Assembly: GCA_054601695.1 (NCBI GenBank)
Contig: BAAHQB010000221.1
Location: 248,001 to 312,000 of the forward strand
DNA: 64,000 nucleotides
Direction of reading: 5' to 3'
DNA from: Amorphochlora amoebiformis
Lineage: Eukaryota > Cercozoa > Chlorarachniophyceae
The notes under the pieces are model-generated. The model saw only the letters and a list, made by a program, of their open reading frames with translations, did no database searches and had not been told where the DNA came from. The position numbers and the translations under genes were made by a program. Of this stretch, positions 1-47,755 are shown piece by piece. The stretch's first letter is position 1; every line of letters begins with the position of its first letter.

Positions 1-185
1 TATGTATATATATATATATATATGTATATACATATGCATATATATGTGTGTACATGTATATGTGTATGCACATGTGGATTTCTGTATGTGTATATGTGTA
101 TGTATATATGTGTGTATAGTATGTGTATGTATATGTGTATATGCATTTATGTGTTTGCATATACATATACATATATACATATATG

Positions 186-253
<68 letters not shown>

Positions 254-369
254 AAGAAACGCCGCCTATGTATGAGATCAGTAAATAATCAATGGGCATG
301 AATTAGCTTTCAATTTCATACAAAAGTTCATACAATATCACTATATATCTATATATATATGTAAAGATG

Positions 370-421
<52 letters not shown>

Positions 422-471
422 TGTGTACTCATGGCCAAGAGGATGTTCGTTTCGTTTTCTGCCTCTCTCAC

Positions 472-20840
<20,369 letters not shown>

Positions 20841-20844
20841 ACAT

Positions 20845-21235
20845 TTACAGAGATGAGCGGAAAAAGACACATAGTTTCATTGATAGTCATTGCCATCGCC
20901 TTTCTTTTCGTTCTCGCATCAGATGAGCGGAAAAAGACACACAGTTTCATTGATACTCATTGGCATCGCCTTTCTGCTCGCTCTCGCATCACTTGCAGGT
21001 TTATCACACATATGACATCCATTCCTATGACTTTCCATGCTACTACTAATCACATCACATTCATTCGTGTGGGCTGTGTGTTCTACAACACACATGACAT
21101 TAATTTCTGCCAGTCGCAGGTATATCACACGTTGACTAGTGTGAGCGCAGGGTTTACCACACACATAGCATTGATTCGTGTCAGTCGCTGGTTTATCACA
21201 CGTTGAGTCGTGTGACCTGCAGGCTTGTCACACAC
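20845..21235. repeat. 77-bp tandem duplication and related ~50-bp repeats
   Basis: gatgagcggaaaaagacaca begins two adjacent near-identical units (20852 and 20921). After them, looser repeats of tatcacacgttgagtcgtgt continue to 21235. No gene seen. Confidence 0.75.
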
Positions 21236-21299
21236 ATTTATTGTATTCGTATTCGTATCACTAAATCAAATTTAACACACGTGTATAAATTCGAACAAT

Positions 21300-23080
<1,781 letters not shown>

Positions 23081-23084
23081 GGTT

Positions 23085-23335
23085 TACATGTGAATCCGTT
23101 GGGAGATCTCTCTTATTGTCTCCTAGCCAATATCTCAAATACATTTCTCTTGTCTGCATGAATCACTCTTTTTGTCTCATGTTAGGTAGATCTCTCTTAT
23201 TGTCTCCTAGCCAATATCTCAAATACATTTCTCTTGTCTGCATGAATCTCTCTTATTGTCTCCATGTGAACACATCTCAGATCACTCTTTTTGTCTCATG
23301 TGAATATATCAGACAGATCTCTCTTCTTGTCTCCC
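23085..23335. repeat. ~104-bp tandem repeat
   Basis: Two long copies of gatctctcttattgtctcct...cttgtctgcatgaatc followed by shorter derivatives. Ends next to the MGKK start candidate at 23343. Confidence 0.85.
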
Positions 23336-23342
23336 CACGAGC

Positions 23343-23495
23343 GATGGGAAAAAAACGGTGAGGACAGAGCACCCCCCAATGAGCCAAACAGTAACCCGAA
23401 CAAAGGCCAAGCAGGAGTGATTCTAAGTTGAAACCAGTTAGTTGTTTGTGAGAGGCTAGTCTGGACGACGAACGACACCACGGCTGTTGACAACT
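23343..23495 (-). CDS. Possible minus-strand exon with one hydrophobic helix
   Basis: Reading leftward after the acceptor gtcaacag, the frame VVSFVVQTSLSQTTNWFQLR then TPAWPLFGLLFGSLGGALSS stays open to a gtgggg donor. It overlaps the region just upstream of gene B on the opposite strand. Tandem repeats of gagacaagaagagagatctg start just after the donor. It could be an exon of a small separate gene or a chance open frame; no partner exon was found. Confidence 0.25.
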
Positions 23496-23611
23496 TGAGA
23501 TTGAGAGTGTTTGATTGTGTGACTTGGGATTGCGAGTGTTTGCATGTGTGTTTGCATGTTTGTGTTTAGATGACAACTTGAGATTGCGAGTGTTTGCATG
23601 TGTGTGTTTAG
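23490..23611 (+). repeat. Repeat containing duplicated 3' splice site upstream of gene B exon
   Basis: Units of acttgagattgcgagtgttt plus gcatgtgtgtttag. The true acceptor gtgtgtttag|ATCAAG at 23611 is preceded by a copy gtttgtgtttag|atgac about 40 bp upstream. Confidence 0.75.
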
Positions 23612-28034
<4,423 letters not shown>

Positions 28035-28086
28035 TGTGTTTCTCATAGATAGCTGTTTGCTAGGTTTTGATCCTCATTGCGGCAAT

Positions 28087-28382
28087 AATCCAGATTATAA
28101 CTCCTACCCAAAGTAATACACAAGATACTAACCCTAACCCTAATATGTTTTTACATCTATATATATATATATATGTATATATATATTTATATATATATAT
28201 ATAGACATAATCCAGATTATAACGACTACCCAAAGTAATTCACAAGATACAAATATACCGCATGTGTTTACATATATATACATATATATACATATATATA
28301 CATATATAGTGTACATAATCCAGATTACAACGACTACCCAAAGTAATACACGCGATACAAATATACCTAATATGTTTAAACA
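28087..28382 (-). repeat. Three copies of a ~55-nt hydrophobic exon-like unit
   Basis: Copies lie at about 28087-28140, 28207-28262 and 28315-28372. On the minus strand the unit reads IFVSRVLLWVVVVIWIM. Only the rightmost copy has both a ttag acceptor and a gtacac donor. The middle copy has gcg in place of the acceptor AG. The left copy has lost the donor (GATTATtgcc) and carries a telomere-like gggttagggttag between its ttag and the unit. The copies are separated by AT arrays. Phase does not fit gene C's last exon directly, so the host gene is unknown. Confidence 0.55.
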
Positions 28383-28387
28383 TATAT

Positions 28388-28418
<31 letters not shown>

Positions 28419-28488
28419 CATATAGATATGTCTATATGTCTATATATATATATATATGATACTATATATATATATATATATATACCTT

Positions 28489-28530
<42 letters not shown>

Positions 28531-28615
28531 ATATTTGTGTATAAATATCATGATGTTGTACATATATGCATATATATATATATATATATATGGTTGTGTG
28601 TGTGTGTATGTATGT

Positions 28616-28690
<75 letters not shown>

Positions 28691-28702
28691 TATATATATA
28701 CT

Positions 28703-28738
<36 letters not shown>

Positions 28739-29039
28739 ATATGTAGATACATATATCTAATATATCTATACATATATATATATAGCTATATAAACCGTTA
28801 TAAGACCTATTGTGATGTGTAAATGTCTATTATCTACGTATTAACTAGCGGTTAGACCCTACTAGACCACTGCGAAATCGAAATGGATGGATTGTGACAG
28901 TGATTGGAGATGCTTTTTATTCAGGGGCTGCAGGCTACAGCTTTCTTGGAGGTCGATAGACAACTGCAACCTCTCACGTACTCATCATCAACCTAACCTA
29001 GTATATAAAATATCTACATACATGCGAGATATACAGAAT

Positions 29040-29406
29040 TGTTAGCCAGATGATTCCAATTAATTAGGGTGACTCCTACACTTGAGCTATAGTTGTAATC
29101 AGTATTGATGATAGCATAGGTAGACAACACTAGTCTCTACGGAAGCTATGAGGCTATGATATATCCTTGCATGCATAAGCAAGTTGATCCGTATTTGATA
29201 TTGCCTACAGACACTATATATATATACATACATATATATATATATATATCACATACATATATACATATACATAACTTATGATTTATCTGGAATATATCAT
29301 GATATATACACACGTATACACACACACACACATATATATATGTATATATATATATATATATATTATATATACATATATATATATATATATACATATCATG
29401 ATCCGA

Positions 29407-29458
<52 letters not shown>

Positions 29459-29543
29459 GTGTGTGTGTGTATATATATCTAGATATATATTATATATATA
29501 TTTATACATATACACATATATATGTGTGTATCTGTATGCTATG

Positions 29544-29578
<35 letters not shown>

Positions 29579-30026
29579 CGTGTGTGTATAAATATTATAT
29601 AATTAATACCTAGATGATAGGCTAGATCACACATACATCTAATATATCATATCCTAGTATGTTGTAAGTTAACATACGCACGTCACTTGACTCACTTCGG
29701 GATGTACTGGAGATGCTCATGCCTCAGATACTCAGTGATACATCTAGACTACTAGATGTTATCTAGTACCACTAGTACATCAGATGCATCGAGCTCTAGA
29801 TATCGGGAAAGCCACATTTCGGCCAGTATCTATCTGGAGTATCCACACTAGCTAGACTAGATTCTACAGACTACCTAGACTACAGTCTGGAGAGTATCTA
29901 GAGCCTCATACGTAGATATTATAACTAGTGGTACCTAGGGTACGAGCTAGACTAGCTATCTAGGCTATCGTCTAGATCGTCTAACTATATCTAGTTTAAT
30001 CATTACTATTCTTTTTATTTATATTG

Positions 30027-30059
<33 letters not shown>

Positions 30060-30570
30060 TGTATATATATATATATATATCATGATATATATATATTATA
30101 TATATTCTAGGTATTATATAATATAAATATACATATAAGATATATATATATATTGTGTTATTTGTGTGTAATATATATATATATATATCTAGTATTTAGT
30201 ATAAATAAATATATATATATATATATATCTAGTAATATATATCAATTATATACACATGATAGTATGAAAACTGTTGTTTTGTAAAGATCTCTTAACGTAC
30301 AAACGTGACAGTATTAAGTTAGATGGTCGGCGCTGGCTGAGACCTAGCCATAGCTAGGATCTATGTAGAGCGTAGCGAAGTTAAGTAATTGAGTATCGTA
30401 TCGATGATCTAGATCATCCACCTGGACTCCATCACGCCAAAAACTCACTCGCGGGCATATATTATACATGTATATATACATATATCTAGCATATATATGT
30501 ATATATTGTACATATGTATCGGCTAGGGATCTCTAGCGTGTTGTAGAGATCGAGCGTATAAGGTGAGATA
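29040..30570. other. CTAG-rich island and AT arrays, no gene seen
   Basis: 29600-30000 holds roughly twenty CTAG tetramers in 400 bp, many in palindromes (tctagatatc, actagctagactag). No coding frame or repeat unit explains it. AT arrays lie on both sides. Confidence 0.6.
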
Positions 30571-30789
30571 AGCAGTATAAGAGTCTTCCCATTACAACAA
30601 GAGATAACTACCATAACAGTCTTCCCATGACACAAATATTCCAACTACTCAAACTCAATCTCCTCACCTCCTACCTAGGCTTCCATCATATCATTCCGCT
30701 ACATGACATGATACGTATACAGATGCCAAACCTATTACACCTGTATGTACAGAGACATGAATTAACTTAATGCAAAGGTGATGTGATTC

Positions 30790-31195
30790 GAGATTTATCA
30801 TGTACCTAGAATACTAAATGTTATCAATGCCCGGATACGTGTGTAGGTACATGGGAAGTGCTATTAATGTCCGGATGCTTGTGTTGGTACATGATAGATG
30901 CTATCAATGCCCGGATACTTGCGTAAGTACATCATCGGGCAAACGCTGATGCTTGTGTTGGTACATGAGAAATGCTATCAATCAATCCCCGGATACTTGT
31001 GTTGGTACATGACAAGTGGTATGAATGCCGTGATACTTGTGTTGGTACATGAGAAGTGGTATGAATGACTTGTGTTGGTACATGAGAAGTGGTATGAATG
31101 CCGTGATACTTGTGTTGGTACAGTACATGAGAAATGCTATCAATGACTTGTGTTCGGTACATGAGAAATGTTATCAAAGCCGGGATACTTGTGTA
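30790..31195. repeat. ~38-bp minisatellite
   Basis: Eight to ten copies of gatacttgtgttggtacatg plus agaaatgctatcaatgcc with deletions. Intergenic or in the last intron of gene C. Confidence 0.85.
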
Positions 31196-31276
31196 TGCGT
31201 GCGTTTTATTTATACGTACATCGTATATATATATATATATATGGTGTATATATATATATATATAAATATATTATAT

Positions 31277-31319
<43 letters not shown>

Positions 31320-31764
31320 CAATGTAGATATTTGTTGATACATATAAGAAACGAAAGCAAACTGTTGTGCACATTTGTCAAGAGATTAGTGTGTTAGTAG
31401 CAGTCGGGGTATGCTGTGTTGTTTATCCTAGTCTAGAACTCTCTATTTGTTAATACGCGACTGTGTTCATGTTCGTTGACAGTTTAATGCGTTTGAAGCA
31501 ATACGTAAGCGTGTTGATGGTTGTTGGCAGTTTAGTTTGTTTAAACCAGTGTGTGTATGTCTCAAGCAGTATAGCTATGTCTCATGTTTGTATAGCTTGG
31601 GGTAAATTGTTAATCTCATATGTGCGCGCAGCATCTGTTATGTGTTCTCACTAGTGTGTATATATTTGCCGAACTGGTTTGTGTTTGTAGCATTGTGGGT
31701 AGATATATTGGCTAAATGTGTAGGATGTGTTTTGTAGCTATGTGTGTGCTTGCAATATATGTGT

Positions 31765-31931
31765 TGTAGCAGTCTGAGGGCCCGACGATAGTGGGGTGTT
31801 GTGGGTGCGTTTGTTGTATATGTGAGTGGGCGTAGTGGATGTGTTTGGTATGTATATATGTATATATATATATATTATATTATATTATATATATATACAT
31901 ATATATATATATGTACATATATATGTATGTA

Positions 31932-31985
<54 letters not shown>

Positions 31986-32160
31986 CCGGGCATTGTAGGG
32001 GCGTTGTGGGTGTGTTTGTTATATATTTGAGTGCGCGTTGTGGGTGTGTTTGTGATATATACAATGTGAGAGGGGTGTTATGTTTGTTTACGATGATGTA
32101 TGTATGTGTTTTACCAATCTGAGGTTATGTTTGTTTACATGATGTATGTATGTGTTTTAC
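31765..32160 (-). repeat. Copies of the gene C exon 8 end and donor
   Basis: The exon end CCTCAGATTG|gtaaaacac is repeated intact about 44 bp downstream (plus-strand caatctgagg near 32118). A third copy at 31768-31792 keeps the CGGGCCCTCAGA exon part but has lost the donor (gactgctaca). Confidence 0.82.
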
Positions 32161-38299
<6,139 letters not shown>

Positions 38300-38309
38300 C
38301 TTTGGGCGA

Positions 38310-38600
38310 GTGCTAGGATTCTTGTAAGGCTTTGGCAAGTGCTAGACGAGATTGTAAGGCTTTCGCAAGTAATAGGCGAGGTTGTAAGGCTTCCGCAAGG
38401 GATAGGCTAGGTTGCAAGGCTTTGGCAAGTGCTAGAGGAGGTTTTACGCCTTTGGAACGTGCCAGTATTTTTTTGTTGTAAGGCTTTCCGAGTGATTGGA
38501 GAGGTTGTAAGGCTTTCCCAAGTGATAGCTTTGTCCTTTTGCAAGTGATGGGGTTTGCCGTAAGGCGTTGGGCAAGTGATAGCGATATTGTAAGTTGTAA
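38310..38600 (-). repeat. ~28-bp minisatellite copying a gene C acceptor
   Basis: Seven or more copies of ttgtaaggctttggcaagtg plus atag on the plus strand. On the minus strand this is cacttgccaaag|ccttacaa, matching the acceptor and first exon bases of exon 38299-38234 (actcgcccaaag|CTTACAA). Most copies keep the AG. Confidence 0.85.
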
Positions 38601-38609
38601 CATTGTTAC

Positions 38610-38792
38610 TCGGAACTTACTCCTCTTAATCTGCCATTAAATTAGTTTTATTATTAGTATTAAGACTATCACTATAGTACCAACAGACTACCTAATTTGC
38701 CTCCTACGTACTTCAACAACTACCAACCCAGTATACATACACTTATGTATATATCACATAGTACATACATATAGATATATATTTATATATAT

Positions 38793-38837
<45 letters not shown>

Positions 38838-39436
38838 GTGTGTGTGAGTATATGTGTGTATATAAACATATATATAATAATATATATATCTATGGCATAC
38901 TTCATAAGTTGTCTCAGACTCTCAGTACAAGCTGTGCATGCATTCTCCCTCCAATTTTGTACCCCTAGGGCCGCTAGCGCTCTGCTTGGCTAAGAGCCTG
39001 AGACAATATTTCCTTACTGGATGGTTAAAAAGCACAGTTACTGCCACAGTACCACGGACAGTGTCGTGTGAACATCAGTAGTTATCAGGAATCAGGATCG
39101 AGCTCTCTCCGACGGTCTAGCTAGCGCTAGCTCTCGAGCTCTAGCCTCTAGGTTCTCATTCCATATGCATATGATCCGAGACGAGCCAGTGCAGGCTATA
39201 GCCATGATATAAATATTCGAAAGAAAAGTTGCTCTCAGGCTACCAGTCCACCTAAGTCACATAAGTCCACCCACAATATAGTTAACTGAGTCATGCAAGT
39301 TAATTCTGACTTCTGACTCACTGAAGTTCTGACTCAACTTCTGAGACAACTACTTATCAGGATACGTACAATGATCAGTATCATATCATCTGAGAGTCTT
39401 TACAGATCGAGTCTACCTAGTCTAGTACGTATATAT

Positions 39437-39487
<51 letters not shown>

Positions 39488-40051
39488 CTAGATATATACA
39501 GTGAACACTATACATAGTTACTGAGAAAAATGTGGCCATCAATGGCCCATCATGCATGTCACAAGATCCAAAGTGTCCTATCAGTGCATGATATGATCAC
39601 TGATATCATATCTAGCTAGATATATCTAGTATATGTGATACGTGTACAGTGATAAGTAGTTGGTCTAGTGACTCTAGACTCTAGTCTCTAGTTGGTGTGG
39701 TATATGTGAGTCCATAGATGTGTAGGAAGAGAGGGTACCTAGGAGATGATGGACAGCACGGAGACCCTTATAACAAGAGTAAACATTCCGGGATGATCTA
39801 AAGTGATCTAGAGTCCAAGGATATCGATGGTCAGACAGTGATTGATTCAATTTTTGCACATGCACTCGAAAAATGCGAGCAATTTAAATAGTTTAACCTT
39901 TGACAAACTAAATCGAATATCTAGATTTACGCTGCTACCACTAAAAGTACAATCTTCGGCCGCATCGAGTGACTTGGACACAATACATACAGAGACATTT
40001 CGTAACATGAAAAATAAACATTTCCACATATATATATATATATATATATAA

Positions 40052-40150
<99 letters not shown>

Positions 40151-40240
40151 CTATATTATATGTAAAAATAGATACATATATTACATGTAAAAATAATAAG
40201 TTAGAGGTTTGGGTTAGTGGGTTGAGGAGCTGACCCTGAC
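38610..40240. other. CTAG-rich island and AT arrays, no gene seen
   Basis: 38930-39840 is unique sequence with clustered CTAG (five within 40 bp near 39118-39152) and frequent short palindromes. Otherwise AT arrays. The upstream exons of gene C may be here but I could not find them. Confidence 0.5.
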
Positions 40241-40379
40241 CGTGAGGCCTAGAGTTGGTACGCCATTATTGTAGGGAAGGTGACATTTGCGAGAGAAGCG
40301 CGGAGGATGGATCGTGTGGTGGTGCGGGTGAGTCGGGGGGTCTTTGTTGGGCGGGCGGGTGTGATGATCTCGCTTTGCA

Positions 40380-41477
40380 TCAATCTCGTGTGAAAATGAG
40401 TGGGTGGAATGGTCCCTGGGTGGATTGGGCAGATAGTGTGGGTGGGGTGGACTGGATGGACTGGATGGACTGGATCTGGTGGACTGGGCGAGTGCGAATA
40501 GGGATGGGAGCGCGGAGGGAGTTGATGCTGGCGGTGGGGTGAAACATGGGTAGAGGTTTCGGACGTTGTACTACAGGTATACGGGGCATACGAATGGGGA
40601 TCGGACGGAGTATGGGCGCCTCTGGGTTGGTGACGCATCTTGTAAACTTTATGCGCACAAGGCGCGAACAAATGTCGTCCACATCATCCCCCTGCTTTCT
40701 TGTGTCCCTCTCCGCCGCCGCCTCCGTGTCCGCTTCACATCGGCGTTCCGATTCGTGCTCTCCATCGAAATCCTGGCTCATATCTACACGCAGGCGGTCT
40801 CGAAGTTGGTGTTGGTATCCTCGCCGTCTTACGGAACAGCGTGAGCGTGACACCAAAGATGTAGGAGACGGTGATGGAGATGGGGAAGGCGAGGGAGAGG
40901 GAGAGGGAGAAAGGCATGATCCATTATATCCGATCTTGGAAGAACGCCGTGACGCTGATAATGGAGTATCCAGGGACGCCTTGGTGAGGACCGATGAAGT
41001 TAAAAAAGTCGCGTTTGAAGTACTAGTGCAAGCAGAGAAGCGACGCTCGGTAGGTGAATTCGATTCATTTTCGTCATTGACCTTGGATTCAACATGTCTT
41101 AAAGAAGCGACGTTCTTCGAATCGCACTTCGAATCCCTCAGATCGCACTTCCAATCATCGCCGCTCACGTATCCCGTGGTATTATTTGTATGAAAATCGA
41201 CTGGGATGCCCGAGGGATGTAGGCTCGGATGAGATCTACCCAACAATCCTCGAACTCCCCTGGGTGCAATGTTTGCCCGCGTGATAGAGAAATTCGCGCG
41301 GATATCAACGGTTCGGTGGTGAGCCTTACAATCCGACTCGTCGCAAGTGAAACATCCCTCGAGTTCGGTTTTCGCCTTGACCGATACCGGACATGTTTTT
41401 CTCGCGCGCTTACTTGGCGGAGGAGTCGAAGCAACGGGGCCCTCAAGGCTATCGCACCGTCGAATACGCGGGCGCAT
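40380..41477 (-). CDS. Gene H: hypothetical 365-residue low-complexity protein
   Basis: An ATG at 41477 opens 365 codons without a stop in a comparatively GC-rich, AT-array-free island. The product starts MRPRIRRCDSLEGPVAS and is Ser/Arg/Pro-rich. It has a Cys/His cluster CFTCDESDCKAHH near residue 43, a (SP)n run near residue 190, a mixed-charge segment ending DDVDDICSRLVRIKF, and a Pro/Gln-rich tail. This composition suggests a disordered, possibly nuclear or RNA-associated protein; no family is recognised. The opposite strand also has a 215-codon frame, but it is poorer (poly GEGEGE opposite the SP run). A donor-like CAA|gtaagc near 41420 leaves open that part of this is intron. Confidence 0.45.
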   Translation of the reverse strand: MRPRIRRCDSLEGPVASTPPPSKRARKTCPVSVKAKTELEGCFTCDESDCKAHHRTVDIRANFSITRANIAPRGVRGLLGRSHPSLHPSGIPVDFHTNNTTGYVSGDDWKCDLRDSKCDSKNVASLRHVESKVNDENESNSPTERRFSACTSTSNATFLTSSVLTKASLDTPLSASRRSSKIGYNGSCLSPSPSPSPSPSPSPSPTSLVSRSRCSVRRRGYQHQLRDRLRVDMSQDFDGEHESERRCEADTEAAAERDTRKQGDDVDDICSRLVRIKFTRCVTNPEAPILRPIPIRMPRIPVVQRPKPLPMFHPTASINSLRAPIPIRTRPVHQIQSIQSIQSTPPTLSAQSTQGPFHPLIFTRD

Positions 41478-41849
41478 TTAACCAGTCCCTCTGCGTCCCA
41501 ATTCCGATGGAAAACTTCGCCGACATTTTGTTGATATGGGCCGTGGAATGTTGAGGGTACCCCCTGAGCGAATAGAGATATTTCAGGCAGAATCACCAAA
41601 ACTTCATATCTTGACCCAAAGCATACTGTTCATCTTAAACCCTCCATACCGTACGCTGGTGATACCGGCAACAAGTCCGCTCGGCATGCGAGGCGCAAGC
41701 CCGTACCCCTGCTTTCGCGCGTCACGGCCTCCGTATCCTAAAAGACGCATCGTGCATTCGGTACGATGAAATGCACAATTCAAATCCCGTCTGGACTGTC
41801 GACTGTTGTATACGCGCAACGATACGAGACGACAGTAATTTCTCCATCA

Positions 41850-42046
41850 GTAGGTTTAGATTTACTCATGATTAACACATCATTGAGTGTCGTACGCTAT
41901 GATACCGTTAGAATGCATGAACAAAACATGCTACAATGTGCATAATGTTGTGTAGTAAGTGATAATACAGTAGCCTCTGAGATTCATCCTTAATTTATGA
42001 TAAGATTTTAGAATTCAATTGTGCAACTGATTCTATTACAACCTAT

Positions 42047-42100
<54 letters not shown>

Positions 42101-42124
42101 GCAACTGATTCTATTACAACCTAT

Positions 42125-42167
<43 letters not shown>

Positions 42168-42624
42168 TATTTGTATATATATATATATACATATATATAT
42201 GTATATATATATATATATATATACATATATATTTATATATACTAGTATATATAAATATACTATGTATACATGTCAGATGCATGATAGTACACGTGTATAC
42301 TATATACATTTATTACATCACCAGCATGCGGCGTTCATGGTATCTCTCCAGTACACTAGCGGCTAAATACGTACCTGATCTCAGTGACTACCGGATGGAC
42401 GTACCCAATCTAGACCGTAGTACCAGACGTGGAAAACAAGTTTTTAAAGTCTCTCCAGTGGCTACTCAACTATTGTTAGCAAAAGCAGCCGCTGGCACTA
42501 GTGTGTGCACTCTGCAGGTAGCGTACCTTGCCGGTGATCACTGAATTTCTAGAATTTAGGTACTATGACTAGTTGCGAATCTTGCGATACTCTAGATGTT
42601 ATGTATTATATATATATATATATT

Positions 42625-42674
<50 letters not shown>

Positions 42675-42748
42675 TAGTATACTAGTATGATGTATATCAT
42701 GACTAGTATATCTAGATATATATATTGTATATATGTAGTACATATATA

Positions 42749-42796
<48 letters not shown>

Positions 42797-43002
42797 CATA
42801 GCATCTAAGAGAGTATCGCAACTAGGTCATAGTACCCTAGGTACCTGGCATATTATGCCGCATATACTATGACTCATGATCATAGGCTCTGATATCATGA
42901 CTAAGTTATGATCTAAGATGATATATATATATATATATATCTAGTGTCTAGAGTATATATATCATAGTATCTAGACTCTAGAGTATATATAATATACATA
43001 CT

Positions 43003-43038
<36 letters not shown>

Positions 43039-43056
43039 ATTATATATATTTATATA

Positions 43057-43096
<40 letters not shown>

Positions 43097-43350
43097 TATA
43101 TTATATATACTATATAGTATATATATACATATATATATATATATATGTCAAGTATGTATATACATCTGTACTATAGCTATAGGTGCGGTAGTTCACGTAG
43201 TCAGTCTGTTGTAACTTTGTAATTTAATAATTTAACTGGGGCGCGTGCATGCGTCATCCGCCATATTGATCCCTATATAGCGCGGGCAAGCGGTATTCAA
43301 TGGGTTTACACGCCTACATGCATATGTGGGATCTACTAGGAGATAAACAA
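41850..43350. other. AT arrays and CTAG-rich island downstream of gene D
   Basis: A 43-bp unit ending in an AT array (gtgcaactgattctattaca) is present twice at 42020-42135. 42300-43200 is CTAG-rich and contains the short open frame at 42333-42544. No other gene seen. Confidence 0.55.
42333..42544 (+). CDS. Short open frame in CTAG-rich island
   Basis: An open frame starts [20 protein letters not shown] and contains [20 protein letters not shown], followed by a possible gtagcg donor and later a TGA. Composition is protein-like and not repeat-derived, but there is no partner exon and it sits in an anomalous CTAG-rich island. It could be a gene fragment or part of a decayed mobile element. Confidence 0.25.
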
Positions 43351-43357
43351 GAAAGGT

Positions 43358-45470
<2,113 letters not shown>

Positions 45471-45849
45471 CCTGGCAGGCTTCGACGCGTTTACCACACC
45501 GAGCTGATTCAGTAAGAGAATGCTTTAGCCGTCTCCCACATAACAATGTCATGAATGCCGATTTTCGATTTCTGGATTGTTGGTGACCAAGATGGGCTGG
45601 GCGGTTGCTTTTTTTTTGCGGCGCACGTCAGTGGCGAGATCGTCGATTACTGGGCCCATTCTACTGTGTGTGCTGTTGTGTGTTATACACCAGTGAGGTG
45701 GCAGGTGTTGGATTCTGTTTCAAATACGTGGGGGTGCAAAGCCACTGCAAACCTGATCCTGTTTGAAAATCGCCTAAACCCAGCCGGAAGATGGCGGTAC
45801 ACTCCACAGACCCGGTCAGACTGTGAGACCGTACAGTTGTGCTGGGCTA

Positions 45850-46713
45850 ATGGCTGGTAGATCGTCATGTTTGCGGGATTTTGGTGGAGAAGGTTCAAAA
45901 ACGTGGGAAATCAGGGCGCTTTTCTGGGTGTTGATCTACTGTTTACTCTGCTTGCAAACGGGGTCTAGGGTAGGGGCAAGGTGCCCGCTTTCGTCCGCGC
46001 AAAGGATTCGGAAAAGTATCTCAGGGTCAGGATCAAGGGCAGTTGGTGGTACAGATAAAATGGTAGGTACACCACCGGATGGGGTCGTGTGGGTCTCGAG
46101 GGCTGTGGGAACAAGGAGGGGAGGGGTGTTGGGAAGGATTCGAGAGGCTCGTCGCGCGCTTGGATTTGGGCTGCGAGGGGGTCGTGGTACATTTGATGCG
46201 GCTGGTACTGATCCTGCTACTCCTGTTATGGATGCCTCAGCTGTTGCAAGCTCGAGTGAGGGAGGTGAAGCCTACCGGCGGGTTGATGCGGGTGGTGCGC
46301 TGGGGTACCACACGTCCTCTCGAAGACAATCCCGGAGACCCTCACGAACCACACTAGCTTCAATATCTTCACGAGCTTCACGAGCATCACAATTTTCCCC
46401 ATCTCCTCAAAAAATCCACAACCCGCACCTTACGCCTGTCAATCAAGGCTCGGGCCAAGACGACCCCACTCCACCCGAATTCTCCAAGAAATACCCATCC
46501 AAACCCTCCCCCTCACCCTCATCCACAGGGGTAAGGTCCAATGAACATGTGGTTATCATCGGAGGAGGTCTAGCGGGTCTTTCAGTCGCACTCCATCTCT
46601 TAAAGTAAACATTGAGTCCATTCGATCAACAATATCTTGTTTGTATGGACGCCTTTTCGTGTGCTTCGCAGGATGGATCCGGCCATTAACCTTCAGATCT
46701 GGGACGAAAACCC

Positions 46714-46771
<58 letters not shown>

Positions 46772-46780
46772 AATATAATA

Positions 46781-46871
<91 letters not shown>

Positions 46872-47427
46872 GTACGCATGGTACAGAGGTTGGTGTGGGA
46901 GGCGCATCGGCAGCCGCTGCGGGACTCATCCATCCGTTCAATCCAAGGTTAACCATACTATACCATACCATACCATACCATACCATACCATACCATACCA
47001 TACCATACCATACCATACCATGCCGTACTATCTCACTACCAAAACAACCATACATTCTCAACCAAAACAACTATACTATCACTATCCCAAGATCAACAAC
47101 CATACTATCCCAACCTCGACAAACCATACTATCCACTACTCCACAACCATACTATCCCACTACCCCACAACCATACCATCCCAAGCTCAACAACCATACT
47201 ATCCCAAGCTCAACAACCATACTATCCCAAGCTCAACAACCATACTATCCCAAGCTCTACAACCATACAACCATACTCTCCCAAGCTCAACAACCATACT
47301 ATCCCAAGCTGAAAAACCATACTCTCCCAATCTCAACAACAATACTATCCCAAGCTCAACAACCATACTATCCATACTATCCATACAAATCTTTAACACC
47401 GTAATATACATTATTTATATATATATA

Positions 47428-47463
<36 letters not shown>

Positions 47464-47513
47464 AACTATATGTATATGGATATATATATATATATATATA
47501 GACATACACATAC

Positions 47514-47608
<95 letters not shown>

Positions 47609-47613
47609 ATATG

Positions 47614-47649
<36 letters not shown>

Positions 47650-47703
47650 TATAATATATGTGTATATGTAGTGTATATATGTGTATGTGTACATACATAT
47701 GCA

Positions 47704-47755
<52 letters not shown>

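Noticed and set aside
28087-28382. Plus-strand 20-nt micro-exon (ccag|ATTACAACGACTACCCAAA|gtaat) in three copies
   Set aside because: The minus-strand reading as a 55-nt hydrophobic exon explains the whole repeated unit and the pattern of lost splice signals better; the plus reading could be chance.
40546-41193. 215-codon plus-strand frame opposite gene H
   Set aside because: Contains GDGDGEGEGE opposite the SP run and gives a less protein-like reading; minus strand is longer and starts with ATG.
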